64,000 nucleotides of DNA from Alphaproteobacteria bacterium UBA1908 (GTDB lineage Bacteria > Pseudomonadota > Alphaproteobacteria > Caedimonadales > UBA1908): positions 29,935-93,934 of the forward strand of contig DDGG01000003.1 of the NCBI GenBank assembly GCA_002337525.1, written 5' to 3'. Of the stretch, positions 34,521 to 43,663 are shown in pieces. Position 1 is the stretch's first letter. Each line of letters opens with the position of its first letter. The notes beneath the pieces are model-generated. The model saw only the letters and a list, made by a program, of their open reading frames with translations, did no database searches and was not told the DNA's origin. Both the position numbers and the translations under genes were made by a program.

Positions 34521-34801
34521 TTGTTGGAAATCCTTTTTTAAGTTAAAAGCATTCTAAGAAAAGCACAATATTCGTAAAAAGTCAATATTTTAAACGTCAA
34601 ATAAATGTGCTGTTAACTATTAACTGAAATTCACCAGAAAAACCTAATTAATAAAGGCATTTTAGAAAATAGAATATTTAATGGAGTTATTTATATATTG
34701 GGTGGACCCAGGTCAGTGGATAGAGCATTCCTGGATAAGAACAAAGTGATAGAAAAGATTTCTATCGAATGAGTTTAAACCAGGCTTTCATATGGGGTGA
34801 T

Positions 34802-36640
34802 TTATAAATCACTGAATAAACGGTAGGTTCCCTTGCCTGATTTTTTAGCATCATACATTGCGGCATCGGCATTAGAGAGTAACTCCTCTGGAGTATTTGC
34901 ATCTCCAGGAAAAATGGCAATACCAATGCTTGTTCCAAAATTTGCTCGTACACCATCTCGTTCAACAAAGGTTCCAACAGACTCCAAACAGCGTGTAGCC
35001 GCTATTTTAGGGAAATCCGTGTCATGAATATTGTAAAGGATCGCACAGAATTCATCTCCCCCTAAACGCGCGACAAGATCGGTTTCCCTAAGAGCCGTTC
35101 TTAATTTATCGGCAACATTTGTTAAAACCAGATCTCCAAAATCATGACCAAAATCATCGTTAACTTTTTTAAAACCGTCCAGGTCAAAGAACATTAATGC
35201 AAAGGGTGCTTGACCTTTTGACGTTTGCTCAAAAGCTTCTTTAAGAAGGCGATCAAAGTAAGAGCGATTTGCAAGCCCTGTTAACCCATCAAAGTCTGCA
35301 CGTCGTTGAACTTCTCTTTCACGACGTTTGCGTTCCGTAATATCTTTATGCAGACTCACTGTTCCCCCTGATGGAATAGGTGCATTGGTGACTTCTATCC
35401 AGCGCCCGTCCGAGAAATGAACTTCCTGGGGTTTTTTACCTGTTCTAAAATGCGTGATGGCCTCATCGAGCCACTCTGACTCGGTATAGTTTTTCTCGGT
35501 ACTATAATTTTCATCTGATCTTCTTAATGATAAATAACGATTTAATTCAATGTTTTTCTTTAAAAAATCTGTATAGGAAAATCCTTTTTGATCCAGGACC
35601 TTGATTGCTGGATACATTTCAGAAAAAGTCTCATTTTTCATAACAAGATACTCGCAGGCATCAAAAATTGCAAAGCCATCCTCGATACTTTCCATCGCGG
35701 CATAAAGGGTATCCCGTGCCGTTTGAAGTTCTATAGACTGTTCTTTTTCTCGGTCTGCCGCCATTTTCTTTTCAAGGCAAGCATTAACACGAGCATTTAA
35801 GAGGACAGGGTCAACAGGCATATCCAAATAGTCATCAGCGCCTGCATCAATACAACGAACAACACTATCAAGTTCACTAAGGCTTGAAACGACTAAAACC
35901 GGAATATTTTTAGTCTGTTGATTTTGCTTTAGGATTTCCAAAACTTCATGACCAGACATTTCTGGCATTAAGATATCAAGTAATATAAGGTCAACAGGTG
36001 TTTCTTCTGCTTTAATGAGACCAGATTTTCCATCTGGACTTTCATCAATTTCGTGTCCTAGTCCTTCAAGATGGCGTCGTAGAATATTTCTTTTTTGTGG
36101 GTCATCATCGATAATTAAAATACGGCCCAGGACTTTGGCAACAAGTTGAGGGCGAAGTTTAACAACTGTTTGGTTGGCTGATGTCTCATCAAGGCCTGAT
36201 TGAGGAGTTATCTTTGCGATAAGAGGTAAAGTTTTTGTAACCTGGTTAATAAGGTCATGAAGGTTATCAATAAAAGGCTTTGGTGCTTTATCAATAAAAT
36301 CCTCACTTATTAATTCGGCATAACTTTTGATAGCACCAACGTTGGCTCTTAAATCATGGCGAGCTTCTTTCCAGAATTCTTCATCAATGTTATTGCTGTG
36401 GCATAAGGAAAGAAGTTCAGGAATTTTAAGGGCCAGTTTTTTGAAAAGTCCTTTAATAACAGCGATATCTGAGTGAGCTTCCGTGAAACTTTCAGCAGCT
36501 GCAGAAGCGCAAGCTTTCTGGAAAAAAAATTCTAATGTTGGAAGGCTACGTTGAAGGGCAAGTAAATTTTCTGCTACGGACTTAAGACCTATATGACAGA
36601 GTTGTTCAGAAGTGTTTGACATCGTTTCCATCTGTGGCAC
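34802..36640 (-). CDS. Receiver-PAS-GGDEF diguanylate cyclase
   Basis: The 612-residue protein starts at a GTG (36640; GAAGG about 5 bases upstream), with an in-frame ATG three codons later. Order: an N-terminal helical region with a kinase-like but probably inactive EARHDLRANVGAIKSY segment (about 93-108), a receiver domain (about 172-290; IIDDDP and phospho-Asp in LILLDILMPEM near 218), a PAS-like domain (about 305-430), and GGDEF (about 445-610). The signature GGDEF is intact near residue 527 and is preceded by RETD, a product-inhibition site. It should make c-di-GMP. A single-domain receiver gene lies just upstream. Confidence 0.92.
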   Translation of the reverse strand: MPQMETMSNTSEQLCHIGLKSVAENLLALQRSLPTLEFFFQKACASAAAESFTEAHSDIAVIKGLFKKLALKIPELLSLCHSNNIDEEFWKEARHDLRANVGAIKSYAELISEDFIDKAPKPFIDNLHDLINQVTKTLPLIAKITPQSGLDETSANQTVVKLRPQLVAKVLGRILIIDDDPQKRNILRRHLEGLGHEIDESPDGKSGLIKAEETPVDLILLDILMPEMSGHEVLEILKQNQQTKNIPVLVVSSLSELDSVVRCIDAGADDYLDMPVDPVLLNARVNACLEKKMAADREKEQSIELQTARDTLYAAMESIEDGFAIFDACEYLVMKNETFSEMYPAIKVLDQKGFSYTDFLKKNIELNRYLSLRRSDENYSTEKNYTESEWLDEAITHFRTGKKPQEVHFSDGRWIEVTNAPIPSGGTVSLHKDITERKRREREVQRRADFDGLTGLANRSYFDRLLKEAFEQTSKGQAPFALMFFDLDGFKKVNDDFGHDFGDLVLTNVADKLRTALRETDLVARLGGDEFCAILYNIHDTDFPKIAATRCLESVGTFVERDGVRANFGTSIGIAIFPGDANTPEELLSNADAAMYDAKKSGKGTYRLFSDL

Positions 36641-36820
36641 TAACCTTCAACTTAGGGCTTGGGAGACAAATACAAAAAAAGGGAGCCTCCGTATTTTTAA
36701 TTTAAAACCTATCAATTTTTATTTTAAGGATTCTTTTAGATCTCACAATATTTGCTCTTGGTTTAGTTCAATCGTAAAAAATCTTACCTTATCTGTATCT
36801 CTTTAAAAAAATATAAATCT

Positions 36821-37186
36821 TTATTTCTCCAGGAAAGATTTAATTTTTTCCAGCAACCTCGGCAATTCAACAGGCTTGGTATCAAACTCATCACAGCCTG
36901 CTTCAATGGCCTTGTCGCGATCCTCACTCATGGCATGAGCAGTGAGGGCAATGACAGGAATAGAACGAGTCTCGTCAGAAGCCTTAATACGGCGAGTTGC
37001 CTCCCAGCCATCAATTTTTGGAAGGCTCATATCCATTAAAATAAGATCAGGATTTTGACTCAAAGCCATTTCAACACCTTCTTCTCCATCAACAGCCATG
37101 ACAATTTCATACCCTTTTCTTGTCAGGCGTCGCGAGAGCATATCACGATTCATTTCGTTGTCTTCTACGAGAAGTATTTTAGACAT
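36821..37186 (-). CDS. Single-domain response regulator (DivK-like)
   Basis: The 121-residue protein is only a receiver domain: LLVEDNEMNRDML acidic pocket, phospho-Asp52 in LILMDMSLPKIDG, Thr in VIALTAHAM and Lys in FDTKPVEL. DivK in Caulobacter has this length and N-terminal pattern and passes signals in cell-cycle control, upstream of PleD, a receiver-GGDEF protein. Here too a receiver-GGDEF gene follows on the same strand (180-base gap), so a DivK/PleD-like pair is a fair inference. Confidence 0.85.
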   Translation of the reverse strand: MSKILLVEDNEMNRDMLSRRLTRKGYEIVMAVDGEEGVEMALSQNPDLILMDMSLPKIDGWEATRRIKASDETRSIPVIALTAHAMSEDRDKAIEAGCDEFDTKPVELPRLLEKIKSFLEK

Positions 37187-37264
37187 TGTTGCTCTTTAAA
37201 CCTCTTGTTATGATCTATTATTAATAACTATACACTAAAAAACCCTTAAGATGGAGCCCGAATA

Positions 37265-37798
37265 ATGTCGGAAGAAATGGTCTATAAAATGGGACATCCC
37301 ATTTTACGGCAACGCGCAAAAGAGGTTGAAACAATTAATGATCCGTCTTTTCAAAAGATGGTTTCAGAAATGTTAACAATGATTCGTGATATGCCTGCGG
37401 CGGGTCTTGCGGCTCCTCAAATTGGTGAGAGTCTTCGCGTGATTGTTTTCCAGGTTCATCCTGTTACGGCGGAGCGTAAAGGGATTGATCCTCTTCCTCC
37501 CATGGTTTTAATCAATCCGGAAATTAAACCTGTGGGAAAAGAAAAATATGATGATTGGGAAGCTTGTTTGTCACTTGGAGACTTGATGGGAATTGTTCCC
37601 CGTTTCCAACGTATTGCTTACAAGGGCTTGAATGAAAAAGGCCAAAAAGTTTCAGGAGAGGCAACGGGCCACCATGCGCGGACTATTCAACATGAATATG
37701 ATCACCTTGAAGGTATTTTATACATTGATCGTATTAAAGATTTGAAAAATCTTATTTACCGGGATCAATATGATCATTGGCTCGCCGGTAAATTATAA
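37265..37798 (+). CDS. def: Peptide deformylase
   Basis: The 177-residue metalloenzyme removes the formyl group from nascent proteins. Motif 1 GLAAPQIGESLRV, motif 2 EACLSLGD with the metal-binding Cys, and motif 3 QHEYDHLEG with two His and catalytic Glu are all present. Motif 2 has Ala where EGCLS is usual, and the following LMGIVPRF resembles the variant branch of proteobacterial Def paralogues, so a second classical def may exist elsewhere. It stands alone between two minus-strand units. Confidence 0.93.
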   Translation: MSEEMVYKMGHPILRQRAKEVETINDPSFQKMVSEMLTMIRDMPAAGLAAPQIGESLRVIVFQVHPVTAERKGIDPLPPMVLINPEIKPVGKEKYDDWEACLSLGDLMGIVPRFQRIAYKGLNEKGQKVSGEATGHHARTIQHEYDHLEGILYIDRIKDLKNLIYRDQYDHWLAGKL

Positions 37799-37922
37799 GT
37801 TGCTTCCCATTCATCCTGTTTTTTGATGATATCGTGAAATCGGGGGATTTTCACTCTTCATTTGTAAAATCAACACAGTGACCGAGAAGAGGTTTTAGAT
37901 CTTGAATCGAGTTTCTATTTTT

Positions 37923-39449
37923 TTAGAAGAGAATGCGGCGCTCTAGAATATGGCCATCAGTACGCACGATATAAAGAACACTTCTTCCTTTAATACTGTA
38001 CTTTTCAAAAGCCTGGCCATCAACATCTTGAAAAACATCATTTCGGGGAGAATTTAAAAAGCTTGAGATCCAGAATGTTTTTTGAGGCTTACTTGCAAGA
38101 TCTGAAAAATCCAGTTCAACTGGTGTTTTATCTGAAAAAACAAACGCGATAGGTTGTTTTTCCCCAAGTAAATGATAAAGAGAGGAGTTCTTTCCATCAT
38201 GCGTTGTCAACGGCACATCAGGGGCCATGTCTCCTTTTCCAAGAATAAAAGGGCGTGATAGAAAATGAAGGATCTCGTCTTTGGTGTTTGCCCATACACG
38301 GTAAGCAACATCTAGCGCTGCAAAGCGTCGACCCAATTTTTGTATCAGGAAAGGCAGGCGCAAAAAGAAGGGGAGGACATTTTTCCTTAAAGTAAAATAA
38401 ACCGGTATTTTAGAGAAAATAAGTTCTGACATTATTTTCCGATTTTGACGTTCACACGTTTGAAAAGAGACTTGTTCTTTGTGGTATGTTTCCAGAGATA
38501 GTCTATTTCCCGAGAGTTTTTGACCCAGGTGATATCCTAAATGCAGAGCTTGATGGATATCCAGATCATACCCAAAATTGAGTCTTGAAATATCATAGAA
38601 ATCCGGACGACCGCACACCAGAACAGGCCCTTCAGGTAAATTAGGAGAGGTTTGTGGTTGTCCTATGACATTTTTTTGGGTCAAAATTTTTGTTGCTTTT
38701 AAAGAAGTCGTTGATCTTTGGTCCAGAAATTCGTTGAGGGTCTCCAGTGTAAGACGTCCTTCCCTGAGAGAGGCTGACTGGATAATTAATCGAATCTTTT
38801 TCTCTGAAAGAGGTACCGATCCAAGAAATTCTTTTTCATCAGCCAGGTGGATTTCAGATTGGGTACACAGGGGACTTTCATAGTTAACTTCTAATACTCT
38901 AAGAAGATTTTTTTCAGAGGTCTTTTGGGTCTCAAGTGATAATAAGGCAGCTATTTTCTCTTGTCCCTCATCACAGCCAATGACGTAGTCAAAAGTCTTT
39001 TTTACCGATCCTTTTTCTGTTTTAAAAATGGCTTCAACTCCTTTTGAGGACGAAGTAAGGCTCTCAAGCTTGTCTGAGGCAACTTTAATGCCGGAAGCTT
39101 TTGATATACCCTCCAGAATTTCTTTTTCAGGAAGTGTTACGAAAGAGGAAAAAGAGGTTCCCAAAGTCGTTAGGGCAATGTCGATCATGTGTGATGTTGA
39201 GAAGTGAATTTTAAGGCCCGAGACAGTGTACCCTTTTTGAAAAAAGTGTGTGTCAAGGCCCAGTAATTTAAAGATAGAAAGGCTTCCGGGCGATAAAGTC
39301 ACTTCCTGATTTTGAGAAAGCCGTGATAGAGGGAGAGAAGCTGATGTTTTACTAAAAGCATCAATGAGATGAACGGGGACCTTTTGTCGGGATAAGGCTA
39401 AGGCTAGTGTTGACCCGACGATTCCTGATCCTACAATTAAAACGCCCAT
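37923..39449 (-). CDS. FAD-dependent aromatic monooxygenase-like protein with C-terminal thioredoxin-fold domain
   Basis: The 508-residue protein starts with a Rossmann FAD motif (VLIVGSGIVGSTLALAL). It has a modified DG-like motif (YVIGCDEGQEK; GCDGA is usual), and a region near 290 where the second FAD motif (GDA) would be. Residues about 405-508 look like the thioredoxin-like domain of phenol-hydroxylase-type enzymes (KGDMAPDVPLTTHDGKN). The family hydroxylates aromatic rings or ubiquinone precursors with NAD(P)H. With the DG and GD motifs degenerate, activity is uncertain. It precedes the nfeD/SPFH pair in reading direction only by strand, not operon order. Confidence 0.75.
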   Translation of the reverse strand: MGVLIVGSGIVGSTLALALSRQKVPVHLIDAFSKTSASLPLSRLSQNQEVTLSPGSLSIFKLLGLDTHFFQKGYTVSGLKIHFSTSHMIDIALTTLGTSFSSFVTLPEKEILEGISKASGIKVASDKLESLTSSSKGVEAIFKTEKGSVKKTFDYVIGCDEGQEKIAALLSLETQKTSEKNLLRVLEVNYESPLCTQSEIHLADEKEFLGSVPLSEKKIRLIIQSASLREGRLTLETLNEFLDQRSTTSLKATKILTQKNVIGQPQTSPNLPEGPVLVCGRPDFYDISRLNFGYDLDIHQALHLGYHLGQKLSGNRLSLETYHKEQVSFQTCERQNRKIMSELIFSKIPVYFTLRKNVLPFFLRLPFLIQKLGRRFAALDVAYRVWANTKDEILHFLSRPFILGKGDMAPDVPLTTHDGKNSSLYHLLGEKQPIAFVFSDKTPVELDFSDLASKPQKTFWISSFLNSPRNDVFQDVDGQAFEKYSIKGRSVLYIVRTDGHILERRILF

Positions 39450-39503
39450 GTTTCCCCTTTCTTTTTCAAGAATGCTGTTTGCTCTGTTTCCCTGGATTTT
39501 TTT

Positions 39504-39968
39504 CTAATGTTCGTCTTCTTTTACTTCTTCTATAATAAGGGTTGAACTGGCGATGCCTGTGATACGTATTTTTGTGCCTGCAGGCAAATCCGGTCCTTCA
39601 AGGCGCCAGGTTGAATCTCCTAACTTTGTGCGTCCTCGTCCGTCTTTGATAGGGGCTGATAGAGTTAAAATACGACCAATATAATTTTCTCCGCGTCGAT
39701 TCAGGCCCGGACTGTCAGTTCTGGTTGGGTGGCGTTTTAAATAGGCTCGCCATCCCACAACAAGAACAACTGATAAAACAGCAAAAACTAACCCTTCAAA
39801 AGGTAAGCCTAATTGGGGAAGGAAATATCCCAAAAGACCCACAATGAGGGCAGATATACCCATCCATAGAAAGTAGGTGCCTGTAATGAAAACCTCCAGG
39901 CCAACAAGACCCACACCGATAATCCACCAGTGCCAGAAATCAATATGAAATTCTATAAATGTTGTCAT
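39504..39968 (-). CDS. NfeD family membrane protein
   Basis: The 154-residue protein has two or three transmembrane segments near the N-terminus (WWIIGVGLVGLEVFITGTYFL, GISALIVGLLGYFL and a following one) and a small C-terminal OB-fold beta barrel (residues 85-150, NYIGRILTLSAPIKDGRGR). This is the short NfeD type, which partners SPFH/paraslipin proteins in membrane microdomains and is sometimes named YbbK. Its ATG overlaps the stop of the SPFH gene (ATGA), so the two are translationally coupled. Confidence 0.9.
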   Translation of the reverse strand: MTTFIEFHIDFWHWWIIGVGLVGLEVFITGTYFLWMGISALIVGLLGYFLPQLGLPFEGLVFAVLSVVLVVGWRAYLKRHPTRTDSPGLNRRGENYIGRILTLSAPIKDGRGRTKLGDSTWRLEGPDLPAGTKIRITGIASSTLIIEEVKEDEH

Positions 39969-40924
39969 GTGGGGTTCTTTTCTTTGAAAGCTTCCCTGGC
40001 AAGTTCGGTGATACCTCCAACAGCCCCAATAACATTTGAGGCTTCTAAAGGCATCAAAATAACTTTTTGATTCGGGGCACTTGCAATATCTTTTAAAGCA
40101 TTAACGTACTTTTGGGCTACGAAATAATTAATAGCCTGAACATTTCCTTTTGAAATGGCGTTTGAAACGGCTTCCGTTGCAAACGCTTCTGCCTGTGACT
40201 GGCGTTCACGCGCTTCTGCATCAAGAAAAGCAGCCTCTTTACGTCCTTCTGCATCCAGGATAGCGGCCTGACGTTCCCCTTCTGACTCCAGGATTTGGGC
40301 CTTTTTCTCACCTTCTGCTCGTAAAATGGCGGCTTCTCTTTCTCCTTGTGCTTCAAGGATAGTGGCGCGTTTGTCGCGTTCTGCTTTCATTTGACGCCCC
40401 ATAGATTCTACGAGATCCTTGGGAGGATGAATGTCTTTAATTTCAACACGAGTGACTTTGACTCCCCAGGGATTAGTGGCTTCGTCCACAACATTTAAAA
40501 GAGCGGCATTAATCTCTTCACGATGCGACAAAAGTTGGTCCAGGTCCATTGATCCCATAACAGTTCGGATATTGGTCATGGTCAGGTTAATGATTGCACT
40601 TTCAAGAGAAGAGACTTCGTAGGCTGCTTTGGCGGCATCAAGAACCTGATAGAAGACAACGCCATCAACACGTATCATAGCATTATCTTTTGTGATGACA
40701 TCCTGAGAAGGTACATCAAAGACACTTTCACGCATGCTAATGCGTGCCCCAATTCGATCAACCATAGGAATAATGATATGAAGCCCGGGGCGCAGGGTGT
40801 GCGTATATTTACCAAAACGCTCTACAACCCATTCCTGACTTTGTGTAACAGACTTAACCCCCATACTGATTAGAATAAGGGCAAGGACCAGAACAGCAAT
40901 AACAAAGAGGCTAAAACCTTCCAT
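39965..40924 (-). CDS. SPFH/Band 7 paraslipin (QmcA-like)
   Basis: The 319-residue protein has one N-terminal transmembrane anchor (LFVIAVLVLALILISMGV) and an SPFH domain (QEWVVERFGKYTHTLRPGLHIIIP; DPFSQDVIT-like DVPSQDVITKDN). A long Ala/Glu-rich coiled coil follows (about 195-255, repeating ILEAEGERQAA-type heptads). Such proteins oligomerise into rings that organise membrane microdomains and modulate FtsH-type proteolysis. It is paired with nfeD immediately downstream, a widespread arrangement. Confidence 0.95.
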   Translation of the reverse strand: MEGFSLFVIAVLVLALILISMGVKSVTQSQEWVVERFGKYTHTLRPGLHIIIPMVDRIGARISMRESVFDVPSQDVITKDNAMIRVDGVVFYQVLDAAKAAYEVSSLESAIINLTMTNIRTVMGSMDLDQLLSHREEINAALLNVVDEATNPWGVKVTRVEIKDIHPPKDLVESMGRQMKAERDKRATILEAQGEREAAILRAEGEKKAQILESEGERQAAILDAEGRKEAAFLDAEARERQSQAEAFATEAVSNAISKGNVQAINYFVAQKYVNALKDIASAPNQKVILMPLEASNVIGAVGGITELAREAFKEKNPT

Positions 40925-40978
40925 AAAGAAATTTCCGTAATTTTAAAACAATAATTTTAGTCTACCAGATTTGTTATG

Positions 40979-41881
40979 CTAATCGAAGATAGAAGTTTTT
41001 TCTTTCAAATAAGTCTCCAGGAGAAGTAAATCCATCCAGAAGAGTCTTTTTTGACCAGGAGATCTTAAAAGATAGGCGGGGTGAAAGAAAACTCGAGTGG
41101 GGATAGGTTTTTCAAAACCCTCCGGTTGATATGAATGCCATTTTCCACGAAGCCTGGAAAGAGAGTCTTTTGTTCCAAGGAGTGTTTTGGCAGCGGTTCC
41201 ACCCAGTAAAACCAGAACTTTTGGTTTTGCCAGGGCAATGTGACGTTCAATAAGGGGCAGACACAGATCACTTTCCTGAGGCGTCGGAGTTCGATTCCCG
41301 GGAGGGCGCCAGGGGATAATATTTGAGATATAAATATTTTGGGACCGAGACAACTGAATTGTGGCAAGCATTTTATCGAGGAGCTGACCACTTAACCCTA
41401 CAAAAGGTTTGCCCAGGCGATCCTCATCAGCCCCGGGTGCTTCGCCAATGCACATAACAGGGGCGCCTTCAATCCCATCGCTGAAAACAGTCGACATTGC
41501 TGTTTTCTTCAGGTCGCATCCTTCAAATTGTTCAATCGCTGATCGAAGCTCTGTCAAAGTTTTGGCTGATTGGGCCAGAGACTTTGCAGATTGTCTTAGC
41601 GCAGAAGACGTTGGAAGCGGGGCAGAAGGTAAGAAGCTGGAAAGAGCTGCCGGGCCTTCTTTTTTAGTTGATTTGATAAAAGATGAAGATCCTTGCACCT
41701 TGGGGGATCCAGCTTTTTTTGCCTCTCCTGGCGCAGGCTCCGGAGATTCTGGCTTGGTGATAAGAGTTAAATTCTCAGACAGAAAACGTGTTTTATCAGT
41801 TGGGTACGCTGCCAGGGCTTCATCAATGCCGAAACTTTCCTGAAGAGAAAGGGCGGCAAGATCATCTTGGCGGCGTGACAT
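40979..41881 (-). CDS. Uracil-DNA glycosylase, SPO1-type/family 4-like
   Basis: The start is ATG at 41881, four bases after the aroK-like stop; an earlier in-frame ATG inside aroK is less likely. The 300-residue product has an alphaproteobacterial N-terminal Pro/Ser-rich extension of about 95 residues, then the catalytic core: [17 protein letters not shown] (motif A, uracil pocket), [24 protein letters not shown] and HPAYLLRSP (motif B). It removes uracil from DNA to start base-excision repair. Only one cysteine (EGCDL) is seen where iron-sulfur types have paired Cys at this position. Confidence 0.9.
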   Translation of the reverse strand: MSRRQDDLAALSLQESFGIDEALAAYPTDKTRFLSENLTLITKPESPEPAPGEAKKAGSPKVQGSSSFIKSTKKEGPAALSSFLPSAPLPTSSALRQSAKSLAQSAKTLTELRSAIEQFEGCDLKKTAMSTVFSDGIEGAPVMCIGEAPGADEDRLGKPFVGLSGQLLDKMLATIQLSRSQNIYISNIIPWRPPGNRTPTPQESDLCLPLIERHIALAKPKVLVLLGGTAAKTLLGTKDSLSRLRGKWHSYQPEGFEKPIPTRVFFHPAYLLRSPGQKRLFWMDLLLLETYLKEKTSIFD

Positions 41882-41885
41882 CAGT

Positions 41886-42437
41886 TTATTCCGTCGTATC
41901 CCAAAAACGACGCGCAATTTCCTGAACAATTAAATCAGATGTTGTATCAGGAATACGATTATCACAATCAATGCGAAAATCTGCCTTTTCGTAAATGGGA
42001 TAGTAGTCGTTAATATATCTTTGCAGTGTCTCCATCTTGTCCCCGGTTTCAAGTTGAGGGCGATGGCTGCGGCCTGCAACACGGGGGTATAGTGTTTCCA
42101 GTGTTGCAAAAAGCCACACAGAAAACCCTTTATCAAGGATGAGTTGGCGTGTTTCATCATCCTTAAAGGTTTCAACACCCGTGGAAATGACGTGAGGCTC
42201 TTCCGACAGAAGGCGCGTCATAACGCGCTTTTCTGTATCACGGAAGGCACTTTCGCCATACCAGTTATAAATATCAGCAACGCTGCATCCGGCGGCTTTC
42301 TCCACTTCCTGATCCGAATCTTTAAATTCGACAGATAAGCGTTTCGCCAGTTTGCGGCCTACGCTGGTTTTACCAACACCCATCATCCCCACGAGGACGA
42401 CTGATTTTGGTAACTTTGTCAGTCCTAACATTGACAT
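41886..42437 (-). CDS. Shikimate kinase-like P-loop protein with altered substrate site
   Basis: The 183-residue protein follows the AroK fold: P-loop GMMGVGKTS (residues 17-25), DSDQEVE (shikimate Asp position) and GESAFRDTE (shikimate Arg position kept). Two further contact sites are changed. The Gly-rich motif, normally TGGGA, reads TGVET. The arginine that precedes xPxY near the C-terminus (ERYPIY in relatives) reads DYYPIY. In most alphaproteobacteria aroB follows aroK; here a glycosylase gene follows instead. The evidence points to a kinase that no longer uses shikimate, or to a decaying gene. Confidence 0.8.
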   Translation of the reverse strand: MSMLGLTKLPKSVVLVGMMGVGKTSVGRKLAKRLSVEFKDSDQEVEKAAGCSVADIYNWYGESAFRDTEKRVMTRLLSEEPHVISTGVETFKDDETRQLILDKGFSVWLFATLETLYPRVAGRSHRPQLETGDKMETLQRYINDYYPIYEKADFRIDCDNRIPDTTSDLIVQEIARRFWDTTE

Positions 42438-42457
42438 TTTGCTAACCTAATTGTCTC

Positions 42458-42486
42458 TTGACATTCAACCATAGTGACACTTTTAT
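42458..42486 (+). promoter_or_regulatory. Probable promoter of the xer-accA run
   Basis: A perfect TTGACA (42458-42463) and TTTTAT (42481-42486) are separated by 17 bases, upstream of the small membrane-protein gene and divergent from the aroK-like gene. Confidence 0.55.
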
Positions 42487-42537
42487 GTTTCTGTTATCTT
42501 ATACTGTGCGCAATGATGCAAGAGGGATTGATAAATT

Positions 42538-42687
42538 ATGACGGCAACAACCAAATTTTTATGGATTGTTTTACTTTTAGCTCTTGCTGTAGCAGGTGTG
42601 ACTCTTTCCATGTGGGGTATTCCAGCACCTTCTGCAGAAATACACAAGAAAATTCCGATTGAAACAAGCACATATCGTTCTTCCTAG
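42538..42687 (+). CDS. Small single-pass membrane protein
   Basis: The 49-residue ORF begins ATG at 42538 and stops at TAG 42685-42687, three bases before the recombinase start. An AGAGGGAT purine run precedes the ATG by about 10 bases. It has one membrane helix (FLWIVLLLALAVAGVTLSMW) and an IPAPSAEIHKKIPIE tail. I recall similar short genes ahead of xer recombinase in other Alphaproteobacteria, with WxIPAP-like sequence. Position, promoter and tight spacing support expression; function is unknown. Confidence 0.6.
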   Translation: MTATTKFLWIVLLLALAVAGVTLSMWGIPAPSAEIHKKIPIETSTYRSS

Positions 42688-42690
42688 AGG

Positions 42691-43638
42691 GTGAGCGCTG
42701 TTTTGAGACAGTCTGGAATTTCAAAGTATCAAACACTTTTTCTTGAGATGCTCGCGGTTGAACGAGGGGCTTCTCACAATACGGTTGAGGCGTATCGCCG
42801 TGACCTGGAGGGTTTTTTTGAAGTCTTTGAAGAAGAAAAAAGTGTGGATATTGAGACACACCAGATTCGGACTTATCTGAAAGTTTTGGATCAGCAGGGA
42901 TATGCGTCGACAACAAAAGCCCGAAAATTATCTGCTTTGAAGCAATTTTTTTCTTTTTTGGTTGATGAGGGTGTTCTTAATAATAATCCCACAATGCCTC
43001 TTCGGTCTTCCCGCAAGGAAAAAAAGCTTCCCAGGATTCTGGATGAAGATGATGTCATGGTATTGCGTCAGGGAGCTTGTGAGTGGTCCGGTAAGGAAGG
43101 AGCACGACTTTCATTCCTGCTGGAGCTTCTTTATGCGACGGGACTTCGGGTGACTGAGCTATTGACGTTACCCTATGTACCGTTTTGTTCACTGCAAAAG
43201 AAAGAGGACATTGCCTGGATTTCGATTTTTGGTAAGGGGCAAAAGGAGCGTTTGGTACCTCTACCTCAAAGTGTTCTCTCCTCTTTTGAGGTATATCAAC
43301 CCTTTCGGGAACTTTTTTGTGGTAAAAACAAATCTGAATGGCTTTTTCCTTCTCGCTCGAAAGAGGGGCATTTGACACGTCAAAGATTTGGTCAGTTGTT
43401 AAAGGAGCTATCTCTGCGGGTAAACCTTGACCCTAAAAAAATTTCTCCCCATGTGTTACGACATGCTTTTGCAACTCATCTTTTAAATCGGGGGGCGGAC
43501 CTTTTAAGTGTACAAAGGCTTTTGGGGCATTCGGACATTTCAACAACAGAAATCTATACTCATGTTATGACAGACCGTTTAAAAGATTTAATAATGCATC
43601 ACCCCTTGTCAGGAAGTTTAAAAGAGCGTAAGGGATAA
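42691..43638 (+). CDS. Tyrosine recombinase XerC/XerD
   Basis: The 315-residue recombinase (GTG start; AGAGG overlapping the previous stop) has an N-terminal SAM-like domain (LAVERGASHNTVEAYRRDL) and a catalytic domain. Its residues are all present: Arg in ATGLRVTELL, Lys in GKGQKERLVPL, HxxR in HVLRHAFATHLL, His in LGHSDISTT and nucleophile Tyr in EIYTHV. Xer proteins resolve chromosome dimers at dif with FtsK. XerD is favoured because xerD-accA neighbours are usual in Alphaproteobacteria, but XerC cannot be excluded. Confidence 0.92.
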   Translation: MSAVLRQSGISKYQTLFLEMLAVERGASHNTVEAYRRDLEGFFEVFEEEKSVDIETHQIRTYLKVLDQQGYASTTKARKLSALKQFFSFLVDEGVLNNNPTMPLRSSRKEKKLPRILDEDDVMVLRQGACEWSGKEGARLSFLLELLYATGLRVTELLTLPYVPFCSLQKKEDIAWISIFGKGQKERLVPLPQSVLSSFEVYQPFRELFCGKNKSEWLFPSRSKEGHLTRQRFGQLLKELSLRVNLDPKKISPHVLRHAFATHLLNRGADLLSVQRLLGHSDISTTEIYTHVMTDRLKDLIMHHPLSGSLKERKG

Positions 43639-43663
43639 AATCTTAAGATAAGGAATTTTTTTC

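Noticed and set aside
34700..34745. Sequence resembling a tRNA D-arm (GGTCAGTGGATAGAGCA)
   Set aside because: No matching acceptor, anticodon or T-arm can be folded around it; at best a remnant.
41409..41843. 144-codon plus-strand ORF opposite the uracil-DNA glycosylase gene
   Set aside because: Antisense shadow of the catalytic core and the Pro/Ser-rich extension of the glycosylase.
42536..42916. 126-codon minus-strand ORF over the start of the xer gene
   Set aside because: It is antisense to the recombinase and the small membrane-protein gene, and the plus-strand genes have far better support.
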